The notes beneath the pieces are model-generated. The model was given only the letters and a program-made list of their open reading frames with translations, was not told the DNA's origin and searched no databases. A DNA stretch of 64,000 nt from Salinibacterium sp. (GTDB lineage Bacteria; Actinomycetota; Actinomycetes; Actinomycetales; Microbacteriaceae): assembly GCA_019638845.1 (NCBI GenBank), contig JAHBSZ010000001.1:496001-560000 (forward strand), in the 5' to 3' direction. Both the position numbers and the translations under genes were made by a program. Each line of letters opens with the position of its first letter. Within the stretch, counting starts at the first letter, position 1. This document shows, in pieces, positions 8,709 to 17,458 of the stretch.

Positions 8709-10661
8709 GTGACCACAACGACCCAGGACGACCCGCAACGTTCGGACCGCACCCGCGGCACCGTCGTGCTCGTCGTGCTGCTCGGATCGCTTCTCGGGTC
8801 CCTCGGCGTGCTCGCCACACCACAGGCCGCCCACGCCGCAACGTTCGGCATCACCACGTCACCGGGCACGCTATTTCCGGGCCTCGTGACGATCACCGGA
8901 ACGAAGAGTTCCAGCGCCACTGTCGAGGTGACTGCCTCCCCCGACGACTCATGCACCATCGATCCGGGTGACAGCGATTGGTCGTGCGAACTGGACCTCG
9001 CCGATGGCAACCACACCATTACTGCGATCCACACCGGCACGGATGCCACGGTCACGACTCTCACCGTGTCCATCCGGGTTTTGGGCGCTCCTGTGATCAC
9101 CACGAGCGGGCTCACGACCGGAACCCTCAACGGCACGGGTTTCCCGGGCGCCGGAATCGAAATCACGGGCGACGTCGGCAAGACCTGCGGCGCCGTTCTG
9201 GCGAACGGATCGTGGTCATGCGCGCTCGGAGTGGGCACCGGCACCTACTCCCTCTCCGCCACACAAACCTGGGCGAACGTGCGATCCGAGCGAGGCGGCA
9301 CCACCGACCCGATCTTCGTGCGTGTGGATGCCGACCCGCCTGCCTGGCCGAGCTTCACCGCCCCCGCGATCGGAACCCGCGTCACCAGCCAACCGACGGT
9401 GTTCACCGGTAGCGGTGAAACCGACGGCCGCGTCGATGTGTTCTCGGATTCAGTGCGCGTCTGCACGAGCCCCGTGGTGAGCGGGAAATGGACGTGTTCC
9501 GCCGCCTTGGCCAACGGGGAGCACACCATCCAAGGCATCCAGTGGGATGCTGCGGGCAACCCGAGCGGCACGAGCGTCGGATTCACGATCACGGCCGGGG
9601 CCGCGCCAGCCTCCGCGACTCCCGTCACACCACCGAGCAAACCCGTCCCCGACCGCGCGACTCCCCTAGACCCTGTCGTGCCCGCGCCGACCGCGCCCTT
9701 CCTTCCTGCTCCCGTGGGGGGAACGTCGGGTCTACCGCCGCTCGACACCTGGGAAGTGCCCACGGACTACGGCGCGGCAATTCCCAGTGCCACAACCACG
9801 AACAGCGCCTCTTGGACGGTCGGACTCATCCTCGGACTCGGATTTGCTCTCCTCGTCGCTCTTCCCCTGCGCCTGTTGGTCACGACGTACCGCCGCAAGC
9901 GCGGCTATTTCCCGCTCGACGCCGAGACCCCGCGACCGCTGCTGAGTCCGCGTGTGACGGCCGCGCTGTTCCTCGCCGCCGCAGTTCTCCTCGCGGCGCT
10001 CGCCGGGGGAGTGCAGGCCGAAGTCCGCTACCTACGACTCGCGATCGCCATCGGCCTTGCGCTCGCAGCCCTCAACGGTGTCGCGGTGCTCGTGGCGAAA
10101 GTGCTGGGTCGACGGTTCGGGTGGGGTCTCGGCATCCGGCTTGCGCCCCTCCTTCTCGCTATCGCGGCCGTGACCGCGCTCGTGTCACGAATCGCCGGCA
10201 TTCAGCCGCCCATCGTGGTCGGCATCGTGCTCGCCGTGCGCTTTGCACCCTCGGTGGCCACCCGTGCGCGCGGGATCGTCTCCCTCGTCCAGGTCTCGGC
10301 CATCGCCCTCTTGGGCGTCATCGCGTGGTTGCTGCAGAGTGGGCTCGGCTCGGTCACGGGATTCCTTCCCTCTCTGGTGAGCGAAACGCTATCGGCCCTT
10401 ACCATCGCGGCATTCGGATCGGCCCTCGTCATGCTGCTTCCTGTGCACCGGATGCCCGGCCGCCTCATCTGGGAATGGTCTCGCACAGCGTGGGCAGGGG
10501 TGACACTCGCGTCCGCGACAGTCGCCGGAGTCGCGATTGCGGGCGGCAGCGGGTTTCCCGCGCCGTGGGTGATCGGTGGTGCGCTCGGCTTTGCTGCCGT
10601 CAGCGTCGGAATCTGGGCGTGGATGCAGTTCGTGCACCCGCAGTTCACGGCCGAGCCCTAG
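8709..10661 (+). CDS. Exported multi-pass membrane protein with bacterial Ig-like repeats
   Basis: About 650 aa. A signal peptide (RTRGTVVLVVLLGSL..., ending near AAHA) leads to at least three Ig-like beta-sandwich repeats (to about residue 310) sharing motifs WSCELDLADGNHTITAI, GSWSCALGVGTGTYSL and GKWTCSAALANGEHTIQGI, each with Cys residues that could pair. A Pro-rich linker (about 310-370) precedes roughly eight hydrophobic segments to the C-terminus. The architecture suggests surface-exposed domains on a membrane base; no enzymatic motif was found. The stop overlaps that of the convergent SGNH-GAF gene (shared bases at CTAG). The start is chosen from the leaderless promoter; ATG 8658 remains possible. 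Confidence 0.78.
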   Translation: MTTTTQDDPQRSDRTRGTVVLVVLLGSLLGSLGVLATPQAAHAATFGITTSPGTLFPGLVTITGTKSSSATVEVTASPDDSCTIDPGDSDWSCELDLADGNHTITAIHTGTDATVTTLTVSIRVLGAPVITTSGLTTGTLNGTGFPGAGIEITGDVGKTCGAVLANGSWSCALGVGTGTYSLSATQTWANVRSERGGTTDPIFVRVDADPPAWPSFTAPAIGTRVTSQPTVFTGSGETDGRVDVFSDSVRVCTSPVVSGKWTCSAALANGEHTIQGIQWDAAGNPSGTSVGFTITAGAAPASATPVTPPSKPVPDRATPLDPVVPAPTAPFLPAPVGGTSGLPPLDTWEVPTDYGAAIPSATTTNSASWTVGLILGLGFALLVALPLRLLVTTYRRKRGYFPLDAETPRPLLSPRVTAALFLAAAVLLAALAGGVQAEVRYLRLAIAIGLALAALNGVAVLVAKVLGRRFGWGLGIRLAPLLLAIAAVTALVSRIAGIQPPIVVGIVLAVRFAPSVATRARGIVSLVQVSAIALLGVIAWLLQSGLGSVTGFLPSLVSETLSALTIAAFGSALVMLLPVHRMPGRLIWEWSRTAWAGVTLASATVAGVAIAGGSGFPAPWVIGGALGFAAVSVGIWAWMQFVHPQFTAEP

Positions 10662-11881
10662 CTCTGGCCCGTCGCGCCTAGCCCCAACGAGGCGGGGACC
10701 TCCGACCACAACTCTGCCTGCACCTGAAGCGCGAGTCCGCGCAACAGGGCGCGGTCTTTCATCGAGAACTCACGCGGTGCTCCGTCGAACAAACACAGTG
10801 TGCCGATGCGCTCTCCGCTGGGAGCCTCGATGGGATACGCGGCGTAAAACCGGACGCCGTAGTCCTGCACGGGGCGAAGGTGGCTGACGCGCGAATCGAG
10901 GAGCGTATCGTCGGCGACGACGAACCCACCGAGCCGCACGGTGAGGGTGCAAAACGACCCGACGCGTGGGGCGTCTCCCCGCTCGGCACCGCTTGCTGCG
11001 ATGGTTCGGGTGCGCTCCCGGTCGACGAGGTTCACGGCTACCCCGTCAACGCCGAACAAGTTTCTGGCCGTGCGAACGAGCCGATCGAGCTCGATACTGG
11101 GTGGACTGTCGAAGATGTCCATGGCGTCGAGCGCCACAAGGCGTCGCTCCTCATCGACAGGTTCGACGAGCGGTCGGGATGTCACGGCGTCGAGAGTCGC
11201 GGCCACGGTTCCGGAGATCGCTCCCGCCCAATGGCTGTAGATCGAGGTATCACCAAAGGATCGCTTCCCGTCGGGTTCCTGGCTAAAGGAGACATAGGAA
11301 TAGCCCGCTGCTGCGCAGGCGCCCACCGTCGCGACGTTGAGGGCGGCGACGTGCTTGCCCACCATCGAACCGAACTGCCGGCTGAGGGGAAGTGCGGTGG
11401 GCAGGGGCGGAACACCCGCAATGACGACGCTGAGACTCGGAGGCGATATCTCGGCGATCCGGGCCATCAGGGTGCGCATCTCACGAGCCCAGCGCTTGAC
11501 GGTGGGAAGGTAGAGCGCCTCCCGCGTACCCACCATCACTACGAGGACGTCGAAGTGGGAGATGGAGGCGCTACTGAGCACCCGCGGTACCTCCGCGGCG
11601 GTCAGTCCTGGCACACCGCGCAGTTCGAGATCGACCCCGCGACCGGTCAGGGCCGAGAGCTGCTGGGCGATGTGTCCACCAATTCCGAGTTCGTGGGAGG
11701 CAACCCCCAAGCCACGGACGGCACCACCGCCGACGATAAGGATGCGATCCGGATCGGGACCGGGCCGGTGCACTCTGGGGTCACCCTCGGGCTGAGGAAG
11801 TGCCCCCGCCGAATAAATCGCGTTGATGAGCATCCGACTCACGACGCGATGGACGATGAACCGGACAAAGTCCTGCGTCAT
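10658..11881 (-). CDS. SGNH/GDSL hydrolase-like domain fused to a C-terminal GAF domain
   Basis: About 407 aa. Residues about 45-230 resemble an SGNH hydrolase: ILIVGGGAVRGLGV at the block I position, FDVLVVMVGTREAL as a variant of the GxND block, and a late block with SIYSHWAGAI containing a His. The block I nucleophile serine of GDS is absent (GGG), so classical esterase activity is doubtful. Residues about 255-400 form a GAF domain (LDRLVRTARNLFGVDGVAVNLVD..., FYAAYPIEAPSGERIGTLCLFD). GAF domains usually sense small molecules or light/redox. The ATG chosen has GGGGGGA 5 nt before it; a longer ATG 8 codons upstream has a poorly placed ribosome site. Confidence 0.72.
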   Translation of the reverse strand: MTQDFVRFIVHRVVSRMLINAIYSAGALPQPEGDPRVHRPGPDPDRILIVGGGAVRGLGVASHELGIGGHIAQQLSALTGRGVDLELRGVPGLTAAEVPRVLSSASISHFDVLVVMVGTREALYLPTVKRWAREMRTLMARIAEISPPSLSVVIAGVPPLPTALPLSRQFGSMVGKHVAALNVATVGACAAAGYSYVSFSQEPDGKRSFGDTSIYSHWAGAISGTVAATLDAVTSRPLVEPVDEERRLVALDAMDIFDSPPSIELDRLVRTARNLFGVDGVAVNLVDRERTRTIAASGAERGDAPRVGSFCTLTVRLGGFVVADDTLLDSRVSHLRPVQDYGVRFYAAYPIEAPSGERIGTLCLFDGAPREFSMKDRALLRGLALQVQAELWSEVPASLGLGATGQS

Positions 11882-11965
11882 GAATCCCCCGATTCGTCCG
11901 CGCACATGTCCTGTGTCTATCGACGCTACCCCGGATGAACTCGCGACCGCGGTCCCCAGTTCACG

Positions 11966-12730
11966 TTACACAGATGTCACGAGACGGCTGCGGGCAAGCT
12001 GCCCAGACCGACTCCGTAGCTGAAGTGCGGCCACAGCCGCGGCAATCAGCACGACTCCGATGATGCTCACCGGACCGGTTCCGAAAGCGAGCCCGCCCCT
12101 GCTGCGGTCGACAGCGATCCAGTCGGCCACTGATGCTCCCCACGGACGGGTCAGCATGTACGCCACCCAGAACAGGGCCACCTGGGCACCCGGCAGGCGC
12201 TGGGCGACCAGTGCCAGCAGGAAGAGGGCACCAAACATCACCGCAGACCCGAAGAAGCCCAGACCCAGATCGATCGCCGTGAGGTCACCGAGGGCAGTGC
12301 CCAACGCAAATGTCGCAAGAACGACGGACCAATAGAACAGTTCGCGGCGGGCGTTCGTGATCGAGTGCACCGAGATCGTCCGCTCCGAAAGCCACCACAC
12401 CGACAACAGCACGGCGACGGCGAGCGCGAAGGCGATGGTAGAGATCTCGTAGGGGACGAAGAGCACGATATGCGCGACATCCGCGACCATCGTGCCGAGC
12501 ACCGCGACCATCGTCACGAACAACCAGTACCGCCACGGAACGTAGCGACGCGCGGTGAACTGAACGGCAAAGCACACCCCGAAAATGACTGCCGCCGCGA
12601 GAACGACGGGTACCGGGTCGAGGCTCTTGACGAGATAGTCGGACGACGTCTCACCGATCCCGGTGGTGAGTAGCTTCACCAGCCAGAACGCGGCGGTGAT
12701 CTCGGGCACGCGAGCGACAGAAGTGAGCAC
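11966..12730 (-). CDS. COG4705/DUF347 membrane protein, copy B
   Basis: 254-aa integral membrane protein with about eight hydrophobic segments. It has the DUF347 motif near the N-terminus (VARVPEITAAFWLVKLLTTGIGET in family register) and again near the middle (YWSVVLATFALGTALGD) and in YMLTRPWGASVADW. The role of the family is unknown. It is a paralogue of the protein encoded about 2.2 kb away on the same strand, with the two-component genes between. GTG start; an inverted repeat lies 56-69 nt upstream of the start, the same offset as for copy A. Confidence 0.82.
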   Translation of the reverse strand: MLTSVARVPEITAAFWLVKLLTTGIGETSSDYLVKSLDPVPVVLAAAVIFGVCFAVQFTARRYVPWRYWLFVTMVAVLGTMVADVAHIVLFVPYEISTIAFALAVAVLLSVWWLSERTISVHSITNARRELFYWSVVLATFALGTALGDLTAIDLGLGFFGSAVMFGALFLLALVAQRLPGAQVALFWVAYMLTRPWGASVADWIAVDRSRGGLAFGTGPVSIIGVVLIAAAVAALQLRSRSGQLARSRLVTSV

Positions 12731-12785
12731 GGCACTAGCGTTGCAGCGTTCGCGTGGGAGGTCGCCGCGATTCCGCCTCAGACCC

Positions 12786-12799
12786 TGAGAGGTCTCTCA
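12786..12799. promoter_or_regulatory. Inverted repeat TGAGAG-N2-CTCTCA upstream of COG4705 copy B
   Basis: A perfect 6-bp inverted repeat with a 2-bp centre. Its near edge is 56 bases from the GTG of copy B, and the related TGAGGG-N2-CTTTCA lies at the same distance from copy A. Candidate binding site for the response regulator encoded between the two genes. Confidence 0.5.
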
Positions 12800-12851
12800 C
12801 TGTCGAGCATCAGCACTGCCGATGAGCACTGCCGATCAGCACCGTCGAGTA

Positions 12852-14204
12852 TCAGACAAACGGGAACGTCACATCCACTGTGAGACCGGAACCCGGACGG
12901 TTATCCAACCGAATCGAACCGGCAGCCAGCGACACGATGCCCGCAACGATCGACAGTCCAAGACCCGCGCCGCCGCCGGTTCTGGCGTGATCGGCTCGAG
13001 AGAACCTATCGAACGCGAGCGGGACGAATGCCTCGTCCATACCGCCAGCGTCGTCCCTCACGCGGAGGCGCAGTCCGTGATCACCGAGGTCAAGGGACAG
13101 TTCGATGAGTCCGTTCTCCTCGATCGCCGCGAGCGCATTGTTGACGAGGTTGTCACAGACCCGCCCGAAGTCGGCTTCGCTCACGGCGACAGTCTGTTTC
13201 GCAAGCGTGGGGGGGCTCGAATACTCGATCCGGATGTCTCGATGGCCGACGCGCTTGCGACCGCGATCAGCGGCATCCGCGAGTTCGGCCGCAAGTTCCT
13301 CCGCGCGGGCCGAGCCCGGGGACGCTTGGGCGTCGATCCGGGACAGCTCGAGCATCGATGTCGCGAGTGCCGAGAGTCGCGCCAGAGTGTGCTGGGCAGC
13401 GGTGACATCCGCCTGCATCTGAGGCAGCGTGCTGGCCTGGCGCTGAGCGAGTTCGAGCTGGGTTTGGATGATGGCGAGGGGCGTGCGGATCTCGTGGCTC
13501 GCATCCGACACGATCTGACGCTCACGCTCGGCAGAACTTCTGAGCTGTCTGATGAGTTCGTTGAGGGTGACCGCGAGATCGGAGATCTCATCCTGAGCCG
13601 GGCCCACCGGAAGCATCTCGTCGCCGGGAGAAACGACGAGAGTTGCGGCACTGCGTCGCAGTCTTCCGACCGGGCCGAGAGCCGCGGTGCCGATGAACCA
13701 CGAGGCGGCGCCGAACGCGAGGTTGATTCCCGCGATGCTGGCGATGAGCAGGAAGGCCACTTTGTTGAGTACGGACTTCTCGAGGCCGTCCCGACTCGCG
13801 GTGATGACTTTCCACTCGCCCGCGGACGTGCTCACGGTAGTTACCCGCACGAGGAACGTCTCCCCCGCGGACGACACCGTGCGCGTGCCATCCGGCCGAG
13901 CCACGAGGGAATCCAGTGAGGCGGTGAGGGCCGCGGGCAGCGTATCGACGTGAAGGTCGCCCCCCGGCGCGACGACCGCAACGAGCTGGCCAGCCCCGGG
14001 CGGGTCCACCTCGTCGGTTCCTTCTTGGCTGAGCGCAGTGAGGTAGGGACTCTCGATGTTGTCGAGGACGAGGAGTTGTCCGTCGCTGACGATGCGTTCG
14101 ACCTGCGTGAAGATGATGATGCCAGCGACGATCGAGATCAGGATCGCAATCAGCAGACTACCGCCGGTAATTCTCGCCCGGATGGTGAGCCGTGCGAGGT
14201 TCAC
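12852..14204 (-). CDS. Membrane sensor histidine kinase (EnvZ/BaeS type)
   Basis: 450 aa. Two membrane segments (about residues 12-34 and 150-172) frame an extracytoplasmic sensor region of about 110 residues, followed by a HAMP linker, the HisKA H-box SDASHEIRTPLAII with phospho-acceptor His237, an N-box NLVNNALAAI, and the ATP-binding motifs DDAGGM and GGGAGLGL. It phosphorylates the response regulator encoded directly upstream; their reading frames overlap by 4 nt (ATGA), implying coupled translation. The signal sensed is unknown. It sits between two COG4705 membrane proteins, which may share the stimulus. Confidence 0.92.
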   Translation of the reverse strand: MNLARLTIRARITGGSLLIAILISIVAGIIIFTQVERIVSDGQLLVLDNIESPYLTALSQEGTDEVDPPGAGQLVAVVAPGGDLHVDTLPAALTASLDSLVARPDGTRTVSSAGETFLVRVTTVSTSAGEWKVITASRDGLEKSVLNKVAFLLIASIAGINLAFGAASWFIGTAALGPVGRLRRSAATLVVSPGDEMLPVGPAQDEISDLAVTLNELIRQLRSSAERERQIVSDASHEIRTPLAIIQTQLELAQRQASTLPQMQADVTAAQHTLARLSALATSMLELSRIDAQASPGSARAEELAAELADAADRGRKRVGHRDIRIEYSSPPTLAKQTVAVSEADFGRVCDNLVNNALAAIEENGLIELSLDLGDHGLRLRVRDDAGGMDEAFVPLAFDRFSRADHARTGGGAGLGLSIVAGIVSLAAGSIRLDNRPGSGLTVDVTFPFV

Positions 14205-14881
14205 TCGTGCGCCGCAATCAACTGGAAACCCACACCACGCGCGGTGACTATTCGAACTGGCGAACCCACTGTGTCGAGTTTGCGCCGTACGTAACTCACG
14301 TACTGGTCGACGATATTCGGGTCAATGTATGACGCCGCCCCCCAGATCGAGTCGATGATCTCGGCGCGCGGCATTATCCGGGTGGCGTTCTCGGCGAGCA
14401 GTCGCAAGAGGTCGAATTCGGTCCGGCTGAGCCTGAGTTCTTTTCCTCCCGCAACGATCTCATGGCGGGTCATGTCGATCTGGAGCCCGCCGATCTCCAA
14501 CCGGGATGCCCCGATGGAATCCCGCCGCCGAAGTGCTCGAAGCCGGGCCGCCAACTCCGCGAACTCGAAGGGCTTCGTAAGGTAGTCGTCTGCCCCCGAA
14601 TCCAAACCGCGAACCCGGTCATCCACGGCGTCCCGCGCAGTGAGCAACAGGATCGCCATGCCGCCGCTCTGCGCGCGCAGCCTCCGACACAGTTCGAAAC
14701 CCGACATCCCCGGCAACATGACGTCGAGAACCGCGATATCGTACGGCTCCTCGGAGGCGAGGCCGATGCCATCAATCCCGTTGTCGGCAAGATCGACCGC
14801 GTAGCCCTCTCCGCGCAATCCGCGTGCGAGGAGGTTCGCCATCTCGGGCTCGTCCTCGACCACCAGGATACGCAGGGCCAC
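14201..14881 (-). CDS. OmpR/PhoB-family response regulator
   Basis: About 226 aa: receiver domain with acidic pocket VVEDEPEM, phospho-acceptor Asp53 in VLDVMLPGMSG, and KPF; then a winged-helix DNA-binding domain (residues about 125-226) with LRLSRTEFDLLRLLAE and YVSYVRRKLD. The GTG start is preceded by GGAAGGTGG; the longer in-frame extension overlaps the upstream COG4705 gene and lacks receiver similarity. Cotranscribed with the kinase. The TGAG/CTCA palindromes upstream of both COG4705 genes are its most obvious candidate targets. Confidence 0.93.
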   Translation of the reverse strand: MALRILVVEDEPEMANLLARGLRGEGYAVDLADNGIDGIGLASEEPYDIAVLDVMLPGMSGFELCRRLRAQSGGMAILLLTARDAVDDRVRGLDSGADDYLTKPFEFAELAARLRALRRRDSIGASRLEIGGLQIDMTRHEIVAGGKELRLSRTEFDLLRLLAENATRIMPRAEIIDSIWGAASYIDPNIVDQYVSYVRRKLDTVGSPVRIVTARGVGFQLIAAHE

Positions 14882-14915
14882 GCGGTCCACCTTCCGTTGT
14901 GTTGCGATACTACGG

Positions 14916-15731
14916 CTACGCCAAGACGGGCTCGACAACCACACCATCGAGAGCGGCAGCGCGACGCTGGCGGGCGACCTTGATCCCGAGGTAGGCAGCA
15001 ACGCCCACGATGATCACGAGGAACACGACGCTCGTGGCCGTCGCACCCACGCCGAATCCACCGTCAGCGGGCGCTTGCGACAGCAGATCGCCGATGGATG
15101 CGCCAAGCGGACGGGTGAGCACATACGCCGCCCAGAAGCAGAACACCACATTCACGCGGAACGCAAAGCGGGCGATCGCGATGACCCCGATGAGGGAGGC
15201 GAACAGGATCGTGCCGAACAGATACCCAAGGCCGAGACCTTCGGAGATCAGGTCACCAGCAGCCGTGCCGAGTGCGAAGGTAAAAAGGATCGCAATCCAG
15301 TAGAAGGCCTCACGCCGGCGACTGAAGATCGTGTGAATCGAGAGCGTGCGCTCACGATAAAACCAGATCCCGAAGGTTGCCGCGAGCAGGGCACTAAAGG
15401 CGAGCGTGCTCATCCAGAGCGGGAATCCGAGCACATCGGTGAGATTGTCGGTGAGCAGGGTGCCAACAATGCTGATCAGCACGACCACGGTCCAGTAAAT
15501 ACCCGAGGTGTACCGCCGGGTGGCGAATTGTGCGATGAGTGCGAGGACGAGCAGTCCACCCATGATCCACGAGGTAATGCTGAGACCGAGACCGAGGTCG
15601 ACGTTGATGTAGTCGGCGAACGTCTCCCCCGTGGTGGTGGAGAGAATCTTGATCACCCAAAAGGCGAACGTGATCTCGGGTACCCGATTGAACAGGATGG
15701 TGCGGATGTGCTCCGGCAGAGTGTGTGTCAT
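14916..15731 (-). CDS. COG4705/DUF347 membrane protein, copy A
   Basis: 271 aa, about eight predicted membrane segments. DUF347-type repeats: RVPEITFAFWVIKILSTTTGETFADYI at the start (read in parts), YWTVVVLISIVGTLLTDN, YWIAILFTFALGTAAGD and YVLTRPLGASIGDLL. Same family and same topology as copy B. It is the first gene of the minus-strand group; the response regulator start lies 34 nt downstream. Function unknown; the conserved acidic residues in membrane segments (E, D after each repeat) would suit ion or proton handling, but that is inference. Confidence 0.85.
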   Translation of the reverse strand: MTHTLPEHIRTILFNRVPEITFAFWVIKILSTTTGETFADYINVDLGLGLSITSWIMGGLLVLALIAQFATRRYTSGIYWTVVVLISIVGTLLTDNLTDVLGFPLWMSTLAFSALLAATFGIWFYRERTLSIHTIFSRRREAFYWIAILFTFALGTAAGDLISEGLGLGYLFGTILFASLIGVIAIARFAFRVNVVFCFWAAYVLTRPLGASIGDLLSQAPADGGFGVGATATSVVFLVIIVGVAAYLGIKVARQRRAAALDGVVVEPVLA

Positions 15732-15786
15732 GCGGTAAGGGTGCTGGGTTCGGCTTGACGTGTGGCCGGGATTCCCCCCGATCCTG

Positions 15787-15800
15787 TGAGGGTTCTTTCA
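15787..15800. promoter_or_regulatory. Inverted repeat TGAGGG-N2-CTTTCA upstream of COG4705 copy A
   Basis: Imperfect counterpart of the palindrome upstream of copy B. It begins 56 bases upstream of the ATG of copy A, exactly as for copy B, and both are followed toward the gene by GGAATC at about the same distance. Likely regulatory box of the neighbouring two-component system. Confidence 0.5.
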
Positions 15801-15835
15801 GGAATCGCCGACACGCCCGGCGAACACCATTGCCT

Positions 15836-15851
15836 CTGAGAGAGTTCTCAG
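15836..15851. promoter_or_regulatory. Third TGAG/CTCA-type palindrome (CTGAGA-N4-TCTCAG)
   Basis: A perfect 6-bp inverted repeat related to the two boxes near the COG4705 genes, 50 bp further upstream from copy A and about 80 bp upstream of the divergent glycosyltransferase start. It could be a second regulator site for either promoter. Confidence 0.4.
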
Positions 15852-15929
15852 TCTCTTGCGCTTTCTTCCTGCTTGCCTCCGATCTTCGCCCCGCACAGTG
15901 GGTACACCGTGATCGTTGGGAGGCGACGG

Positions 15930-17456
15930 ATGACCACTCTGATGTCCGCTCGTTCGGATCAATCGGCCTCGACCGCCCAAACTGGTCGTGGGGTAATCCG
16001 TGAACTCCTCCACCGACCCGCTCTGCTGCTCGGCGTGCTCGGTGCCGTCGTGGGATTCCTCGGCTCGTGGATCCCGTCCTACTGGGGCGACGAGGCGGCC
16101 AGCGTTATGTCGGCCACCCGCTCACTGCCTAGCCTGCTCAGCGAGTTGAGCACCATCGACTCGGTACACGGCGTCTACTACGCATTCCTTCATATCTGGG
16201 TCAGTGCTTTCGGGAGCTCCGAACTCTCCACTCGTCTGCCCAGCGCGATCGCGACGGGACTCATGGTCTCGGGCACTGTCGTCCTGGTGCGGGGGTTCGC
16301 CGGAACCCGTCCCGCACTGCTGGCCGGGGCCATCCTCATCCTCTTGCCTCGGACTACCGCGATGGCGATCGAAGCCCGTTCATACGCGCTTGGCGCCGCG
16401 GTCGCCGTCTGGGTGACCGTGCTGCTCTTCCACCTACTGCGACGACGGCTGGCCTCGACCTGGATCTGGGTCGGGTACAGTGTCGCGATCGCCGGGAGCA
16501 TTTACCTGTTCCTATACCTAGGGCTCCTCCTGCTCGTGCACGGCGTGGCGGTGCTCGTGCTGTACCGCGACCGGATCTGGCACTGGCTCCGCGGAGCGGC
16601 TGGTGCGCTCCTCCTTGCCACACCTATCGTTGTGAGCGCCTATCACGAGCGACAGCAGATTAGCTTCCTCGCTCATCGCCACTACGCGACGTTCCTGAAC
16701 GTCGCAGTGAGCCAGTGGTTCGAGAGCGCGGCGGTCGCGATCATCGGTTGGGCTCTTATCCTCGTCGCGATCGCGGCGGCGGTTCCGCGGATCCGGTCCG
16801 GATGCCGCGGAGTACCAGCACTCGTCGTGCTCGCAGTGGCCTGGCTGCTGCTGCCCACCGCCGTGCTCCTCACCGGGAACGCGACTGTGTCCCCGATGTA
16901 CAACGTGCGGTACCTCACCTTCAGCACGCCCGCGGCGGCGATCCTCATCGCTCTGGGAGTTGTCGCCCTCGCCCGTCGCCTGATGCCGCGGTGGCGGGCG
17001 CTGCTCGCCGCCGTGCTCCTCGGCACTCTTCTCGTCGCGTGTGCTCCGGGCTACCTGTCACAGCGGACCCCGTTTGCCAAGGACGGAGGAAGCGACCTGC
17101 GCCAAGTTGCCGAGTACATCGGCGCACACTCTGTCACCGGCGACGCCATAGTCTTCGACCAGACCACGAAACCCTCCCGCGATCCACGTCTAGCTCTGCG
17201 TCTCTATCCATCAGACTTCGCCGCGGTCACGGATGTCGGTCTGGTCACACCCTTCAACAAGACCGCGGGCCTCTGGGACGTCACGGCACCACTCGCCGAC
17301 CTCAGCCTCGGTGGCTATCCGACCGTGTGGGCCGTCGAGCTCGGCCACGGCTCGGACTTGCCCCCTGACGTTGCCTACCTCGAAGCCCACGGATACGTCG
17401 TGGAATCGAGCATCCTCATTCATCGCACGACGATCTACCACCTCACCAAGGAGTAA
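15930..17456 (+). CDS. Multi-pass membrane glycosyltransferase (GT-C, GT39-like)
   Basis: About 508 aa, with roughly ten membrane segments after residue 30. The first periplasmic loop has SYWGDEAASVMSATRS, containing the acidic DE pair expected of GT-C transferases that use polyprenyl-phosphate sugars, and ELSTIDSVHGVYYAFLHIW follows. The C-terminal third is a soluble extracytoplasmic domain. The ATG is set by GGGAGG 6 nt upstream. It is the first gene of an operon with the polyprenol-phosphate-mannose synthase, which could make its donor, and a GtrA protein. The acceptor (glycan or protein) is unknown. Confidence 0.82.
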   Translation: MTTLMSARSDQSASTAQTGRGVIRELLHRPALLLGVLGAVVGFLGSWIPSYWGDEAASVMSATRSLPSLLSELSTIDSVHGVYYAFLHIWVSAFGSSELSTRLPSAIATGLMVSGTVVLVRGFAGTRPALLAGAILILLPRTTAMAIEARSYALGAAVAVWVTVLLFHLLRRRLASTWIWVGYSVAIAGSIYLFLYLGLLLLVHGVAVLVLYRDRIWHWLRGAAGALLLATPIVVSAYHERQQISFLAHRHYATFLNVAVSQWFESAAVAIIGWALILVAIAAAVPRIRSGCRGVPALVVLAVAWLLLPTAVLLTGNATVSPMYNVRYLTFSTPAAAILIALGVVALARRLMPRWRALLAAVLLGTLLVACAPGYLSQRTPFAKDGGSDLRQVAEYIGAHSVTGDAIVFDQTTKPSRDPRLALRLYPSDFAAVTDVGLVTPFNKTAGLWDVTAPLADLSLGGYPTVWAVELGHGSDLPPDVAYLEAHGYVVESSILIHRTTIYHLTKE

Positions 17457-17458
17457 CA

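Noticed and set aside
12822..13919. A 365-residue frame opposite the histidine kinase
   Set aside because: The kinase has all catalytic motifs in order on the other strand; this frame is a shadow.
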